Shown: piece after piece, positions 1-4,981 of the stretch
How the letters are laid out: the number at the start of each line of letters is the position of its first letter
Numbering within the stretch: the stretch's first letter is position 1
Source: Pleomorphochaeta sp964545735
GTDB lineage: Bacteria > Spirochaetota > Spirochaetia > Sphaerochaetales > Sphaerochaetaceae
DNA: 5,695 bases
Assembly: GCA_964545735.1 (NCBI GenBank)
Contig: CAZJGS010000151.1
Span: forward strand, 1 to 5,695
Direction of reading: 5' to 3'
Translations under genes and position numbers: made by a program
Notes under the pieces: model-generated
Seen by the model: only the letters and a program-made list of their open reading frames with translations
What the model was told of the DNA's origin: nothing
Databases searched by the model: none

Positions 1-250
1 TGCTCCAATAATTAAAATTAGAAATCAAGAAAAGAAATAACAATGCATAATATCTGTTGTAAGGTTCTGTTCTGACAAGTTTTATGATGGATTGGTGAAC
101 TTTAATTCTTCATTAAAAATTAAGATTCAGATGGTGAGAAATAAGAGAAGAAAAAAATTTGATTATTGACTACACCTACAAATAAACGCTTTATAATATA
201 TTAACAATCGACGATTTACGGTTGAAGTGTTGTTTTTTTGCTCAGCGATA
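1..250. other. AT-rich intergenic stretch without a recognisable gene
   Basis: This stretch is strongly AT-rich, and I find no open frame with a ribosome binding site or recognisable protein on either strand. A TTGACT (166-171) and a perfect TATAAT (192-197) lie on the plus strand, but 20 bases apart, which is too long for a convincing sigma-70 promoter. Nothing else can be supported here. Confidence 0.5.
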
Positions 251-252
251 AT

Positions 253-270
253 TTAGTATTGTGTCCCCGG
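253..270. repeat. REP/RAYT-type repeat fragment
   Basis: The string TTAGTATTGTGTCCCCGG closely resembles the 'AAGTATTGTGTCCCCGGAA' element that I recall as common beside IS200-like REP-associated tyrosine transposase genes in proteobacteria. Only one half is seen and no transposase is in the window, so it would be a solo, non-autonomous copy. It lies 13 bases beyond the stop codon of the truncated phosphomannomutase fragment, so it may mark a rearrangement point. The identification rests on memory of the motif, not on a search. Confidence 0.4.
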
Positions 271-283
271 ATTTCGGATAACT

Positions 284-463
284 CTATCCCGTAACTTCTT
301 TAAGGACGCCTTCTACCTTTGCCCGTATTTCAGCCAGCCCTTCTTCGGTCTTCGATTCCAAGCGCAGGACCAGGACAGGCTGAATGTTTGAGGTCCGGAC
401 GATCCCCCATCCGTCTTTGACCTGCACGCGCACGACGTTGCCACCGTCGATCACCACGTTGGA
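284..463 (-). pseudogene. C-terminal remnant of phosphomannomutase/phosphoglucomutase
   Basis: Reading the minus strand from about 463 down to a TAG at 284-286 gives about 59 residues matching the end of the alpha-D-phosphohexomutase family. The motif GWGIVRTSNIQPVLVLR corresponds to the usual GWGLVRASNTQPVLVLRFE of domain 4, whose R-x-S-N-T loop binds the substrate phosphate. It is followed by a charged helix (EEGLAEIRAKVEG) typical of the family's C-terminus. Full-length enzymes are about 450-470 residues and convert mannose-6-P or glucose-6-P to the 1-phosphate. Here the catalytic serine, metal-binding and sugar-binding domains are all missing. Upstream the frame stays open to about 544 but has no ATG and no family similarity. 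The loop threonine is replaced by isoleucine, which fits loss of constraint. The island is GC-richer than its flanks. It is an orphan 3' fragment and almost certainly not expressed as an enzyme. Confidence 0.8.
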
Positions 464-666
464 AAAATAGTTGCTTTCACTATTTATCTTGTAAAAGGTG
501 GTTAAAAATGTCTTGACTATGCACAGACTAAATGATAGCCCCCCCTAACTGTGGTACATTGATCCGTATTAGAAAAAATTATCTTTAAAAACGTTGAAAA
601 AAGAACGATCAAAAACCGCTTTTATTCAAGCTTAGCCACAGAACAAAAATCCAGGGAGGATAAACC
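464..666. other. Intergenic region upstream of the PNPOx-like gene
   Basis: This region separates the phosphomannomutase fragment from the next gene. It must hold the promoter of the downstream gene, but I find no convincing -35/-10 pair: a TTGACT at 513-518 has no matching -10 at 16-18 bases. A run of seven C (539-545) is conspicuous against the AT-rich background. The ribosome binding site GGGAGGA lies at 654-660. Confidence 0.4.
654..660 (+). promoter_or_regulatory. Ribosome binding site of the PNPOx-like gene
   Basis: GGGAGGA matches the anti-Shine-Dalgarno sequence well and sits six bases before the ATG at 667. It decides the start over the in-frame ATG nine bases later. Confidence 0.75.
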
Positions 667-1077
667 ATGGCAAAGATGACGGACCGCATGAAGCAAGTAT
701 TTGAGAAAGTTCCCGTGGCTGTGCTGGCAACGGCAACAGGAGACGGGACTCCCAATGCGGTACCGATGGCAGCGAAAAAAATCATTGACGATGAAACCAT
801 TCTTTTATCCGATCAGTATTTTAATAAGACCCTGGCCAATATGAAGTCCAATCCCAAAGCCTCGGTGACCTTTTGGGAGAAGACTGAAGGATACCAGCTC
901 AAAGGAACCATTATCATTGAAACCAGTGGCGAACGGTACGAAGAAACGACCAAATGGATCGAGGAACTTGGCAATGCTATAGGAATTACAATGAGATCCA
1001 AGGGCGCCGTAATTATGAAAATTGATGAAATTTATGGGGTTACTCCCGGACCGGACGCCGGAAAGTTGCTGGTTTAG
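667..1077 (+). CDS. Pyridoxamine 5'-phosphate oxidase-like FMN-binding protein
   Basis: The 136-residue product has the layout of a small single-domain PNPOx-like split-barrel flavoprotein. A short N-terminal helix is followed by the strand VAVLATATGDGTPNAVPM (residues 17-34), a second strand with ILLSD (45-49), the helix NKTLANMKSNPKASVTFW (53-70), a GYQLKG strand (75-80) and a C-terminal strand around GAVIMKIDEIYGVTPG. In this family the barrel binds FMN, or sometimes F420 or heme, at a dimer interface; substrates of the small stand-alone members are mostly unknown. The true vitamin B6 oxidase is longer (about 210 residues) and carries a C-terminal signature that is absent here, so this is unlikely to be PdxH. 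No signal peptide is seen, so it is probably cytosolic. The start at 667 is chosen because GGGAGGA ends six bases upstream; the next in-frame ATG, at 676, is too far from it. It stands alone, with broken sequence on both sides, and the frame is fully intact. Confidence 0.85.
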   Translation: MAKMTDRMKQVFEKVPVAVLATATGDGTPNAVPMAAKKIIDDETILLSDQYFNKTLANMKSNPKASVTFWEKTEGYQLKGTIIIETSGERYEETTKWIEELGNAIGITMRSKGAVIMKIDEIYGVTPGPDAGKLLV

Positions 1078-1094
1078 AAATACTTAGTGAGATA

Positions 1095-1109
1095 TGGGGT
1101 CAGGTCTTG
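1095..1109. repeat. REP/RAYT-type repeat fragment
   Basis: TGGGGTCAGGTCTTG, followed by a T-run, resembles the 'GGGGTCAGGTCTTG' terminal-type sequence that I recall beside IS200-like/RAYT transposases in deltaproteobacteria. The complementary half (CAAGACCTGACCCC) is not found nearby, so it is a solo half-element just after the PNPOx-like gene. It could also lie at the edge of the inserted or decayed segment that follows. The call is from motif memory only. Confidence 0.35.
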
Positions 1110-1161
1110 TTTTTTGCCACAATGAAAAAGAAAAAATACTACAGCGACTATTTTTTAATGA

Positions 1162-1423
1162 TTACAGAAAGAAATCTGCTACTTGTTCTTTACTCATGAT
1201 TTTCTCGACTTCAGGAAGAAGGTAATAGAAACTGTAAGAATTCTCAATAACAATCCTCTCTCGTTTCAAACATCATAACCGCATGCTTTAATAATATCGA
1301 GATAGGCTTACCTGTCTTATCTCTCATCTCTGCCAATATCCGCATCTCATTGGAGGTCAACGCACTTGCTGGCCATGAATATCCTTTTCTCACTCCCTCT
1401 ATTTCTACTTTTTCTTTTGACAT
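1162..1423 (-). pseudogene. Small ribbon-helix-helix-like protein gene, apparently frameshifted
   Basis: An ATG at 1421-1423, preceded by GAGAGGGAG (1432-1440), opens a 59-codon frame ending in TGA at 1244-1246. Residues 18-49 include ALTSNEMRILAEM and KTGKPISILLKHAV. This strand-helix-turn-helix pattern (x-LT-x-x-E-x-x-I-L... TGKPIS-x-LL-x-x-AV) resembles small MetJ/Arc-type DNA-binding proteins, often antitoxins or autoregulators. The frame breaks right after a GAGAGAG tract (1256-1262). Adding one GA unit there would join residue 56 to a second open stretch of 31 codons that ends in TAA at 1162-1164 and includes YYLLPEVEKIMSKEQ, giving an 87-residue protein. That second stretch reads like real coding sequence, so I favour a two-base slip over a natural 59-residue protein. 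No toxin gene is recognisable beside it. Alternatives are that the 59-aa protein is the true product, or that the break is a sequencing error. Confidence 0.5.
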
Positions 1424-1800
1424 GATGGACGCTCCCTCTCTCTGATCATAGAAGTGTCCACCCTCTCATCTGTCATTCAGAAAAGATCAATCTCTCTCTT
1501 AATAGAATTTCCCAAGATGGAAATCCCAAAATGGTAAGCCTGAAAAGTATTTTTAATACAGAAGCAATATAGATATATTTATATATACTTATTGATATAT
1601 TAAAGGTTAATTTCAATATAGAAAAAGATTATAATCCTAAAGCAATCTGAACTCAGATATCACATATAATGATGTGCAATTACTGATAGAATAGTATTAA
1701 AGAAATAGCAGATATGTAATCGACTGTATAATAAGTTTTCAAAAATATTATAGGCATCTCTATTGGATACAGTATAGGGGATAGTTTGTTTTATATTTTA
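1424..1800. other. AT-rich intergenic stretch, no gene recognised
   Basis: This stretch has very low GC, especially 1545-1620 with repeated TATA runs, and no supported frame on either strand. An inverted repeat ATTTCC/GGAAAT with a six-base spacer (1507-1524) lies about 85 bases upstream of the small minus-strand gene and could be an operator, but it is short enough to be chance. GGGGATA at 1777-1783 pairs with TATCCCC at 1802-1808 around an AT-rich loop. No U-run follows on either strand, so it is not a standard terminator. Confidence 0.4.
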
Positions 1801-1905
1801 TTATCCCCATGTCGATTTTCTGAATTGCTCGACCGACCGCGACATGTGCGTTTGAGGTGCGATTATTATTTTCACTTTGATCAGCTTTACAGAATTAGAT
1901 TTCTT
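1801..1905 (-). pseudogene. Possible C-terminal remnant of a YdcF/DUF218-type protein
   Basis: A minus-strand frame of 34 codons between a TAA at 1906-1908 and a TAA at 1801-1803 ends with VKIIIIAPQTHMSRSVEQF followed by RKSTWG. The hydrophobic strand, then T-H-M-x-R-S-V-x-x-F-R-K, resembles the segment V-x-x-VLVTS-x-x-HMPR-S/A-x-x-x-FRK-x-G found near the end of YdcF/DUF218 proteins. It has no start codon or ribosome binding site, and no family similarity is visible upstream in the same frame (1909-2115). If real, it is an orphan fragment, the second decayed gene end in this window. The match is short and could be chance. Confidence 0.3.
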
Positions 1906-1987
1906 TTAAAGTACATGTACGACCGCCAGGTACGATCGCATCTGATGCGTTAATAGAAATGATGATTTTCTCAATATAATAAAATCC

Positions 1988-2016
1988 TTGACGAATATCT
2001 TCATGAGGGGTATTCT
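1988..2016 (+). promoter_or_regulatory. Candidate sigma-70-type promoter
   Basis: TTGACG (1988-1993, five of six consensus bases) is followed by an exact 17-base spacer and TATTCT (2011-2016, four of six). It points towards the strong terminator at 2097-2141 with no protein gene between them. AT-rich DNA yields such pairs by chance, so this is a candidate only. Confidence 0.3.
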
Positions 2017-2022
2017 CCCTTT

Positions 2023-2141
2023 GTTTGAATAAGATTTCTCTATGGTAGCTTTATTACTCTGACATATCTCAAAGGGAGTGATTATGGACTGACCACTTAA
2101 AGCCCTGTTTCTCAAAATGAGAGATAGGGCTTTAATTTTTT
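2023..2141 (+). ncRNA. Candidate small RNA between a promoter and an intrinsic terminator
   Basis: If the promoter at 1988-2016 is used, transcription would begin near 2023 and stop at the terminator ending at 2141, giving an RNA of about 120 nt. No protein frame of note lies inside. There is an ATG-GTA-GCT... mini-frame of six codons (2042-2062) and a Shine-Dalgarno-like AAAGGGAG (2071-2078) before ATG-GAC-TGA (2084-2092). I do not recognise an RNA family. It could instead be the end of a longer transcript whose gene has decayed. Confidence 0.25.
2097..2141 (+). terminator. Strong Rho-independent terminator
   Basis: TTAAAGCCCT (2097-2106) pairs with AGGGCTTTAA (2126-2135). Inside it, GTT/GAT (two wobble pairs) and TCTC/GAGA extend the stem to 17 pairs, closed by the five-base loop AAAAT (2114-2118). 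The stem is followed directly by TTTTTT (2136-2141). The plus strand has the U-run and the minus strand does not, so it serves rightward transcription. No intact plus-strand gene lies upstream within about 1 kb. Confidence 0.85.
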
Positions 2142-2377
2142 GTGAAGTAAACGATGATTGCCGTTTTTCCTATATTATACCAACTTGGTTTTTGGTCTTT
2201 ATTACCACGAAATACCCAACAGCAAAAATGGTATAGGCCTGATTCTACAACCATTTTCTCTTTGTATGTTTTGGGAATTGAAATAGGATTTCGTAAAAAG
2301 TCGGAAAATACCAAGTAGGTATATTAAATGTTGGGTGGCTGGTAATAGCTATCCTTCAATCCAAAGGAGGATTAATA
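2142..2377. other. Intergenic region upstream of the broken secreted-protein gene
   Basis: No supported gene lies here. A minus-strand frame (2132-2314) opens with TTG, lacks a ribosome binding site and overlaps the terminator, so I do not call it. A TATATT at 2320-2325 could be a -10 element for the following gene, but no -35 hexamer is seen at the right distance. The ribosome binding site AAAGGAGG of the next gene lies at 2363-2370. Confidence 0.4.
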
Positions 2378-2894
2378 ATGGTTAAGAAAAATTTAGGTTT
2401 TCTTTTCTTGGCAGCATTTTTGATTTTTCTATTTCATGATGTCTCAGTTGCTGGTCCAATAAAATAAACCGTCGGTGGTCATGCCGCAACAGTGTCCGAG
2501 AAATTGCTTGATAGGGTTGTAGAATTATCGGTAGCAAAAGATTATGAAGCCTTGCAAAAACTTTTAGACTCCGGTTTGGTAATAATATTGAAAAAAGGCA
2601 TCAGAACTCAAGATCGGAATGTCACGACAAGTTGTAATTAGCCTACTCGGTCATCCAACGTGGGCAGTAATCCCGGTTGATAAAGGTGACTTTGCCCTTC
2701 CAGATCCGAGGATAAAACTTGAACTCTATTGGAAGAACACACCTTGTTCACCAGTGGTAGTTCAATTCAATAGTGTCTACAAAGTGACTGGATGGGACGA
2801 AGGCAGAGCTTATTGTGGAAAAGATGCATATCTGCTGGAACCGCCCAATGAATATTCATGCGGTAAGGCAGATCGATCAAAAATTTGTAAGTGA
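2378..2894 (+). pseudogene. Broken gene for a secreted protein with a BamE/SmpA-like motif
   Basis: A strong AAAGGAGG sits seven bases before ATG 2378. The first 26 codons give a classic signal peptide: MVKK, a hydrophobic core LGFLFLAAFLIFLF and an SVA-G cleavage site. Codon 30 is TAA (2465-2467). The same frame then continues open for 41 codons with a well-formed helix (VSEKLLDRVVELSVAKDYEA). At an AAAAAA tract (2591-2596) the coding frame shifts by one base. Removing one A joins it to a 100-codon frame ending in TGA at 2892-2894 that contains ELKIGMSRQVVISLLGHPT, the I-G-M-s-x-x-x-V-x-x-L-L-G-x-P turn of BamE/SmpA/OmlA-like outer-membrane domains, then a C-terminal tail with four cysteines (KVTGWDEGRAYC, EYSCGK, SKIC). 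Repaired, it would be about 171 residues, periplasmic or secreted. It lacks a lipobox cysteine, so it is not a lipoprotein like BamE itself. Two independent lesions argue for a pseudogene. The 3' part alone, from ATG 2619, has no good ribosome binding site. Function is unknown. Confidence 0.7.
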
Positions 2895-2913
2895 AACCTA
2901 AAAGGCCACCCAA

Positions 2914-2930
2914 CACAGGCAGTGCCTGTG
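2914..2930. other. Perfect 7-bp hairpin after the broken gene
   Basis: CACAGGC (2914-2920) and GCCTGTG (2924-2930) form a perfect stem with a three-base loop, 19 bases after the stop codon. No U-run follows on the plus strand; the next T-run, at 2959-2963, is about 30 bases further on. It is therefore at best a weak terminator or an mRNA-end stabilising hairpin. Confidence 0.4.
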
Positions 2931-3006
2931 AACAACCAGGCCCCCGGCGTTTGGACATTTTTATTATAACAGTGAAATTTAATGTATGATAAACGAGACA
3001 AATACC

Positions 3007-3330
3007 ATGACAATTAGAGTACTTTTGGGGGTCAGCATAATTCTTATTTTTAGTATAGTGACTAACCATGCCATAGCGGCAGATAAACGAGTTTATGACA
3101 GAAAATGGGGCCTCAAATATCGGATCGCAGATGACGGTCGCATCTATGACAGTAACTGGGACCTGAAGGGCAGGATCAAGAATGAAAAGGCCTACGACAG
3201 GAATTGGAATTTAAAGTACAGGATTAAGGACAATAGAATTTACGACAGAAGCTGGAATTTAGAGAGAAGAAAATCGGGAGATAGTATCTACGACAGGCAT
3301 TGGAACTTGAAGTATCGTGTGGAGGAGTGA
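3007..3330 (+). CDS. Small secreted protein made of five YDxxWxL repeats
   Basis: The 107-residue product begins with a signal peptide: MTIR, a hydrophobic stretch VLLGVSIILIFSIV and a likely cleavage after NHAIA, leaving ADKRVYD. The mature part is five consecutive repeats of 16-17 residues starting at Tyr30, 47, 63, 79 and 95. The pattern is Y-D-R-x-W-N-L-K-Y-R-I followed by a short polar or glycine turn (for example DDGR, KDNR, SGDS). The alternation suggests short beta-hairpins, as in WG- or YD-type repeats, and a very basic, aromatic surface. It is exported and may bind the cell wall, polysaccharide or another protein, but no function can be assigned. An in-frame ATG at 2986 would add seven residues. 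I prefer 3007 because it gives a normal-length signal peptide and a weak CGAGA lies upstream. It sits between the broken secreted-protein gene and the carboxyltransferase genes, and the frame is intact. Confidence 0.7.
   Translation: MTIRVLLGVSIILIFSIVTNHAIAADKRVYDRKWGLKYRIADDGRIYDSNWDLKGRIKNEKAYDRNWNLKYRIKDNRIYDRSWNLERRKSGDSIYDRHWNLKYRVEE
3094..3318 (+). repeat. Five tandem coding repeats of about 48-51 bp
   Basis: Units begin at 3094, 3145, 3193, 3241 and 3289, each opening with TA(T/C)GACAG-like sequence and carrying a TGG codon 12 bases later. The first unit is 51 bp, the middle ones 48 bp, and the last is cut short by the end of the gene. The repeats differ at many positions, so they are old rather than a recent expansion. 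The YD, W, L and R codons are best kept. Confidence 0.75.
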
Positions 3331-3407
3331 GTTACAGGTCGAATCGAAACGTTGTTTCATTTTAGTCCCTTAATTGTAAAGTTCTTAACCATTGGAAGGT
3401 ACTGTCT

Positions 3408-4958
3408 ATGAAATTTGAACACCTACTGGACGAGTTAGTGTCAAAAAGGAGAAAGGCTCTGGATCAGGGAGGCCCGGACAAGATCCAGAAACAACACGAA
3501 AAAGGGAGATTAACGGCCAGAGAGCGGATTGATCGGCTGCTGGACGAAGACAGTCTCTTCGAATTCGGCATGCTGGCATGTTCCGACAGGCCCGGAATGG
3601 AAGAAAAAACGCCGGCAGACGGTATCGTTACAGGATTCGGCATGATCAACGGGCGCCAAATCGGTATTATCGCCAATGACTTCACGGTCCTGGCTTCGAG
3701 CAATTCGCGGGTTTATACAAAAAAGGCGAAATATATCAAAGAACAGGTTGTGGAAAAAGGATTACCGCTCGTATGGCTGGGGGAGTCCGGCGGCGGTCGC
3801 CTCCCCGATCTTCAAGGTGCCCGAGGCATAGTTACGATAGCAGGGGAAGGCGGCAGCGACCGGTGGGTTTTTTCTCAATATTCTCATAGTCGTGAAACAC
3901 CCTGGATAATCGGAATCATGGGTCCGAGCAATGGCGTACCCATGTGGCAGGCTTGTTTGTCGGATTTTGTCGTACAGGTTAAAGGGAGCACGCTCTCAGT
4001 TTCCGGAGCTAGGGCGTTGCAAAAATCAATTGCCGCAACCTATACAGATGAAGACATGGGTGGCTGGAAAATCCACGCTGAACATACCGGTATAACCGAT
4101 ATGGTGGCTGAAAACGAAGAAGATTGTTTCAGAATTATCAAAGCATTTCTGGACTATATGCCCTCAAACAATACGGAGCTGTCACCAAGAAACTCTGTTT
4201 CCAAGGGTTCCGGCGAAGCCATGGACACTATCCTGGACATCCTGCCGGAAAAACGGACCAGGGCTTATAACATGTATAAAATAATTCGGGCTGTTGTCGA
4301 TATTGATTCAATTTTCGATTTGAAGCCGTCTTTTGGAAAAACGCTTATCACCTGTCTTGCCCGGATTGACGGACATGTAGTCGGATTTATTGCAAATCAA
4401 CCCTTGGTCAATGGTGGATCAATGGATATCGATGCCCTGGAAAAAATGATGAGTTTTCTGTGCTTGTGTGATTCTTTTAATATCCCGCTGATTTTCCTCC
4501 ACGATACCCCCGGTTTTCTTGTCGGGAGGGAAGCCGAGCTCAAAAAGGTCGGAGCAAAAGTCACCAACGCCCTCCATGCTCTGGCCCAAGTATCTGTACC
4601 GAAAATATCAATTATCATTCGGAAAAGTTATGGACAGGCAGGCGGGAATATGTGCGGGCCGGGTGTCGGGCCCGATTTTGTTGTAAGCTGGCCTACCGGG
4701 GAAGGAGGTTTTCTTGATCCTGAGGCGGCGGCAGATGTTGTATATGGTGCTTTGCCAGATGAAGAACGCCATAACCTGACCCAGGAAATGCTCAAGGATT
4801 CAAGCATGTATCCTCTGGCTCAAGAATACTTTATTCATGATGTTATCGACCCGAGACAAACCAGGAAATACATATGTAACACCCTCCGGTTAATACGAAA
4901 GTCAAAAACCAGGGGAATCGGCAAACATTTTCTGGCCAACTGGCCGACAAAATTTTAG
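3408..4958 (+). CDS. Acyl-CoA carboxylase carboxyltransferase (beta) subunit, first copy
   Basis: The 516-residue product is a full-length member of the biotin-dependent carboxyltransferase family (PccB/MccB/AccD5-like, also including decarboxylase alpha subunits; usual length 510-530). It moves CO2 between carboxybiotin and an acyl-CoA in the cytosol. The N-terminal half carries KGRLTARERIDRLLD and the first catalytic glycine loop GESGGGR (125-131), then GPSNGVPMWQ (172-181). The C-terminal half has KAYNMY-like RAYNMYKIIRAVVD, NQP (330-332), HDTPGF (365-370), the second loop RKSYGQAGGN (405-414) and SWPTGE (427-432). In S. coelicolor PccB the second loop reads RKAYGGAYD, where the Asp influences acyl-chain choice; here Gly-Gly stands at Tyr-Asp, so the substrate is probably not plain propionyl-CoA. 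GGAAGG (3394-3399) sits eight bases before the ATG. A paralogue follows 23 bases later, surely in one operon. A biotin carboxylase is not in the window. A decarboxylase role cannot be excluded. Confidence 0.88.
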   Translation: MKFEHLLDELVSKRRKALDQGGPDKIQKQHEKGRLTARERIDRLLDEDSLFEFGMLACSDRPGMEEKTPADGIVTGFGMINGRQIGIIANDFTVLASSNSRVYTKKAKYIKEQVVEKGLPLVWLGESGGGRLPDLQGARGIVTIAGEGGSDRWVFSQYSHSRETPWIIGIMGPSNGVPMWQACLSDFVVQVKGSTLSVSGARALQKSIAATYTDEDMGGWKIHAEHTGITDMVAENEEDCFRIIKAFLDYMPSNNTELSPRNSVSKGSGEAMDTILDILPEKRTRAYNMYKIIRAVVDIDSIFDLKPSFGKTLITCLARIDGHVVGFIANQPLVNGGSMDIDALEKMMSFLCLCDSFNIPLIFLHDTPGFLVGREAELKKVGAKVTNALHALAQVSVPKISIIIRKSYGQAGGNMCGPGVGPDFVVSWPTGEGGFLDPEAAADVVYGALPDEERHNLTQEMLKDSSMYPLAQEYFIHDVIDPRQTRKYICNTLRLIRKSKTRGIGKHFLANWPTKF

Positions 4959-4981
4959 GTTTATTCACAGAAGGGAAAACC

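Noticed and set aside
166..197. TTGACT and a perfect TATAAT upstream on the plus strand as a promoter
   Set aside because: The spacer is 20 bases, outside the usual 16-18, in AT-rich DNA, and no gene starts nearby.
539..575. Possible insertion-sequence end (C-run followed by TAACTGTGGTACATTGATCC)
   Set aside because: No matching inverted end or transposase remnant was found in the window, and I cannot name an element with this end.
1777..1808. GGGGATA/TATCCCC hairpin as a terminator
   Set aside because: It has a seven-pair stem with an 18-base AT loop and no T-run after it on either strand.
1906..2115. 69-codon minus-strand frame as a gene
   Set aside because: It begins inside the terminator hairpin, lacks a ribosome binding site, and its composition looks like translated AT-rich DNA.
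2132..2314. 60-codon minus-strand frame as a small protein
   Set aside because: It starts with TTG, has no ribosome binding site, overlaps the terminator stem, and its product has no clear family; a faint likeness to YjzC-type proteins is too weak.
2908..2960. Integron attC-like site (ACCCAAC followed by a hairpin)
   Set aside because: The needed complementary GTTRRRY end is missing, and no integrase or cassette layout is present.
2767..3069. Minus-strand frames of 67-100 codons opposite the broken secreted-protein gene
   Set aside because: They are antisense shadows crossing two plus-strand genes, with no ribosome binding site and no recognisable product.
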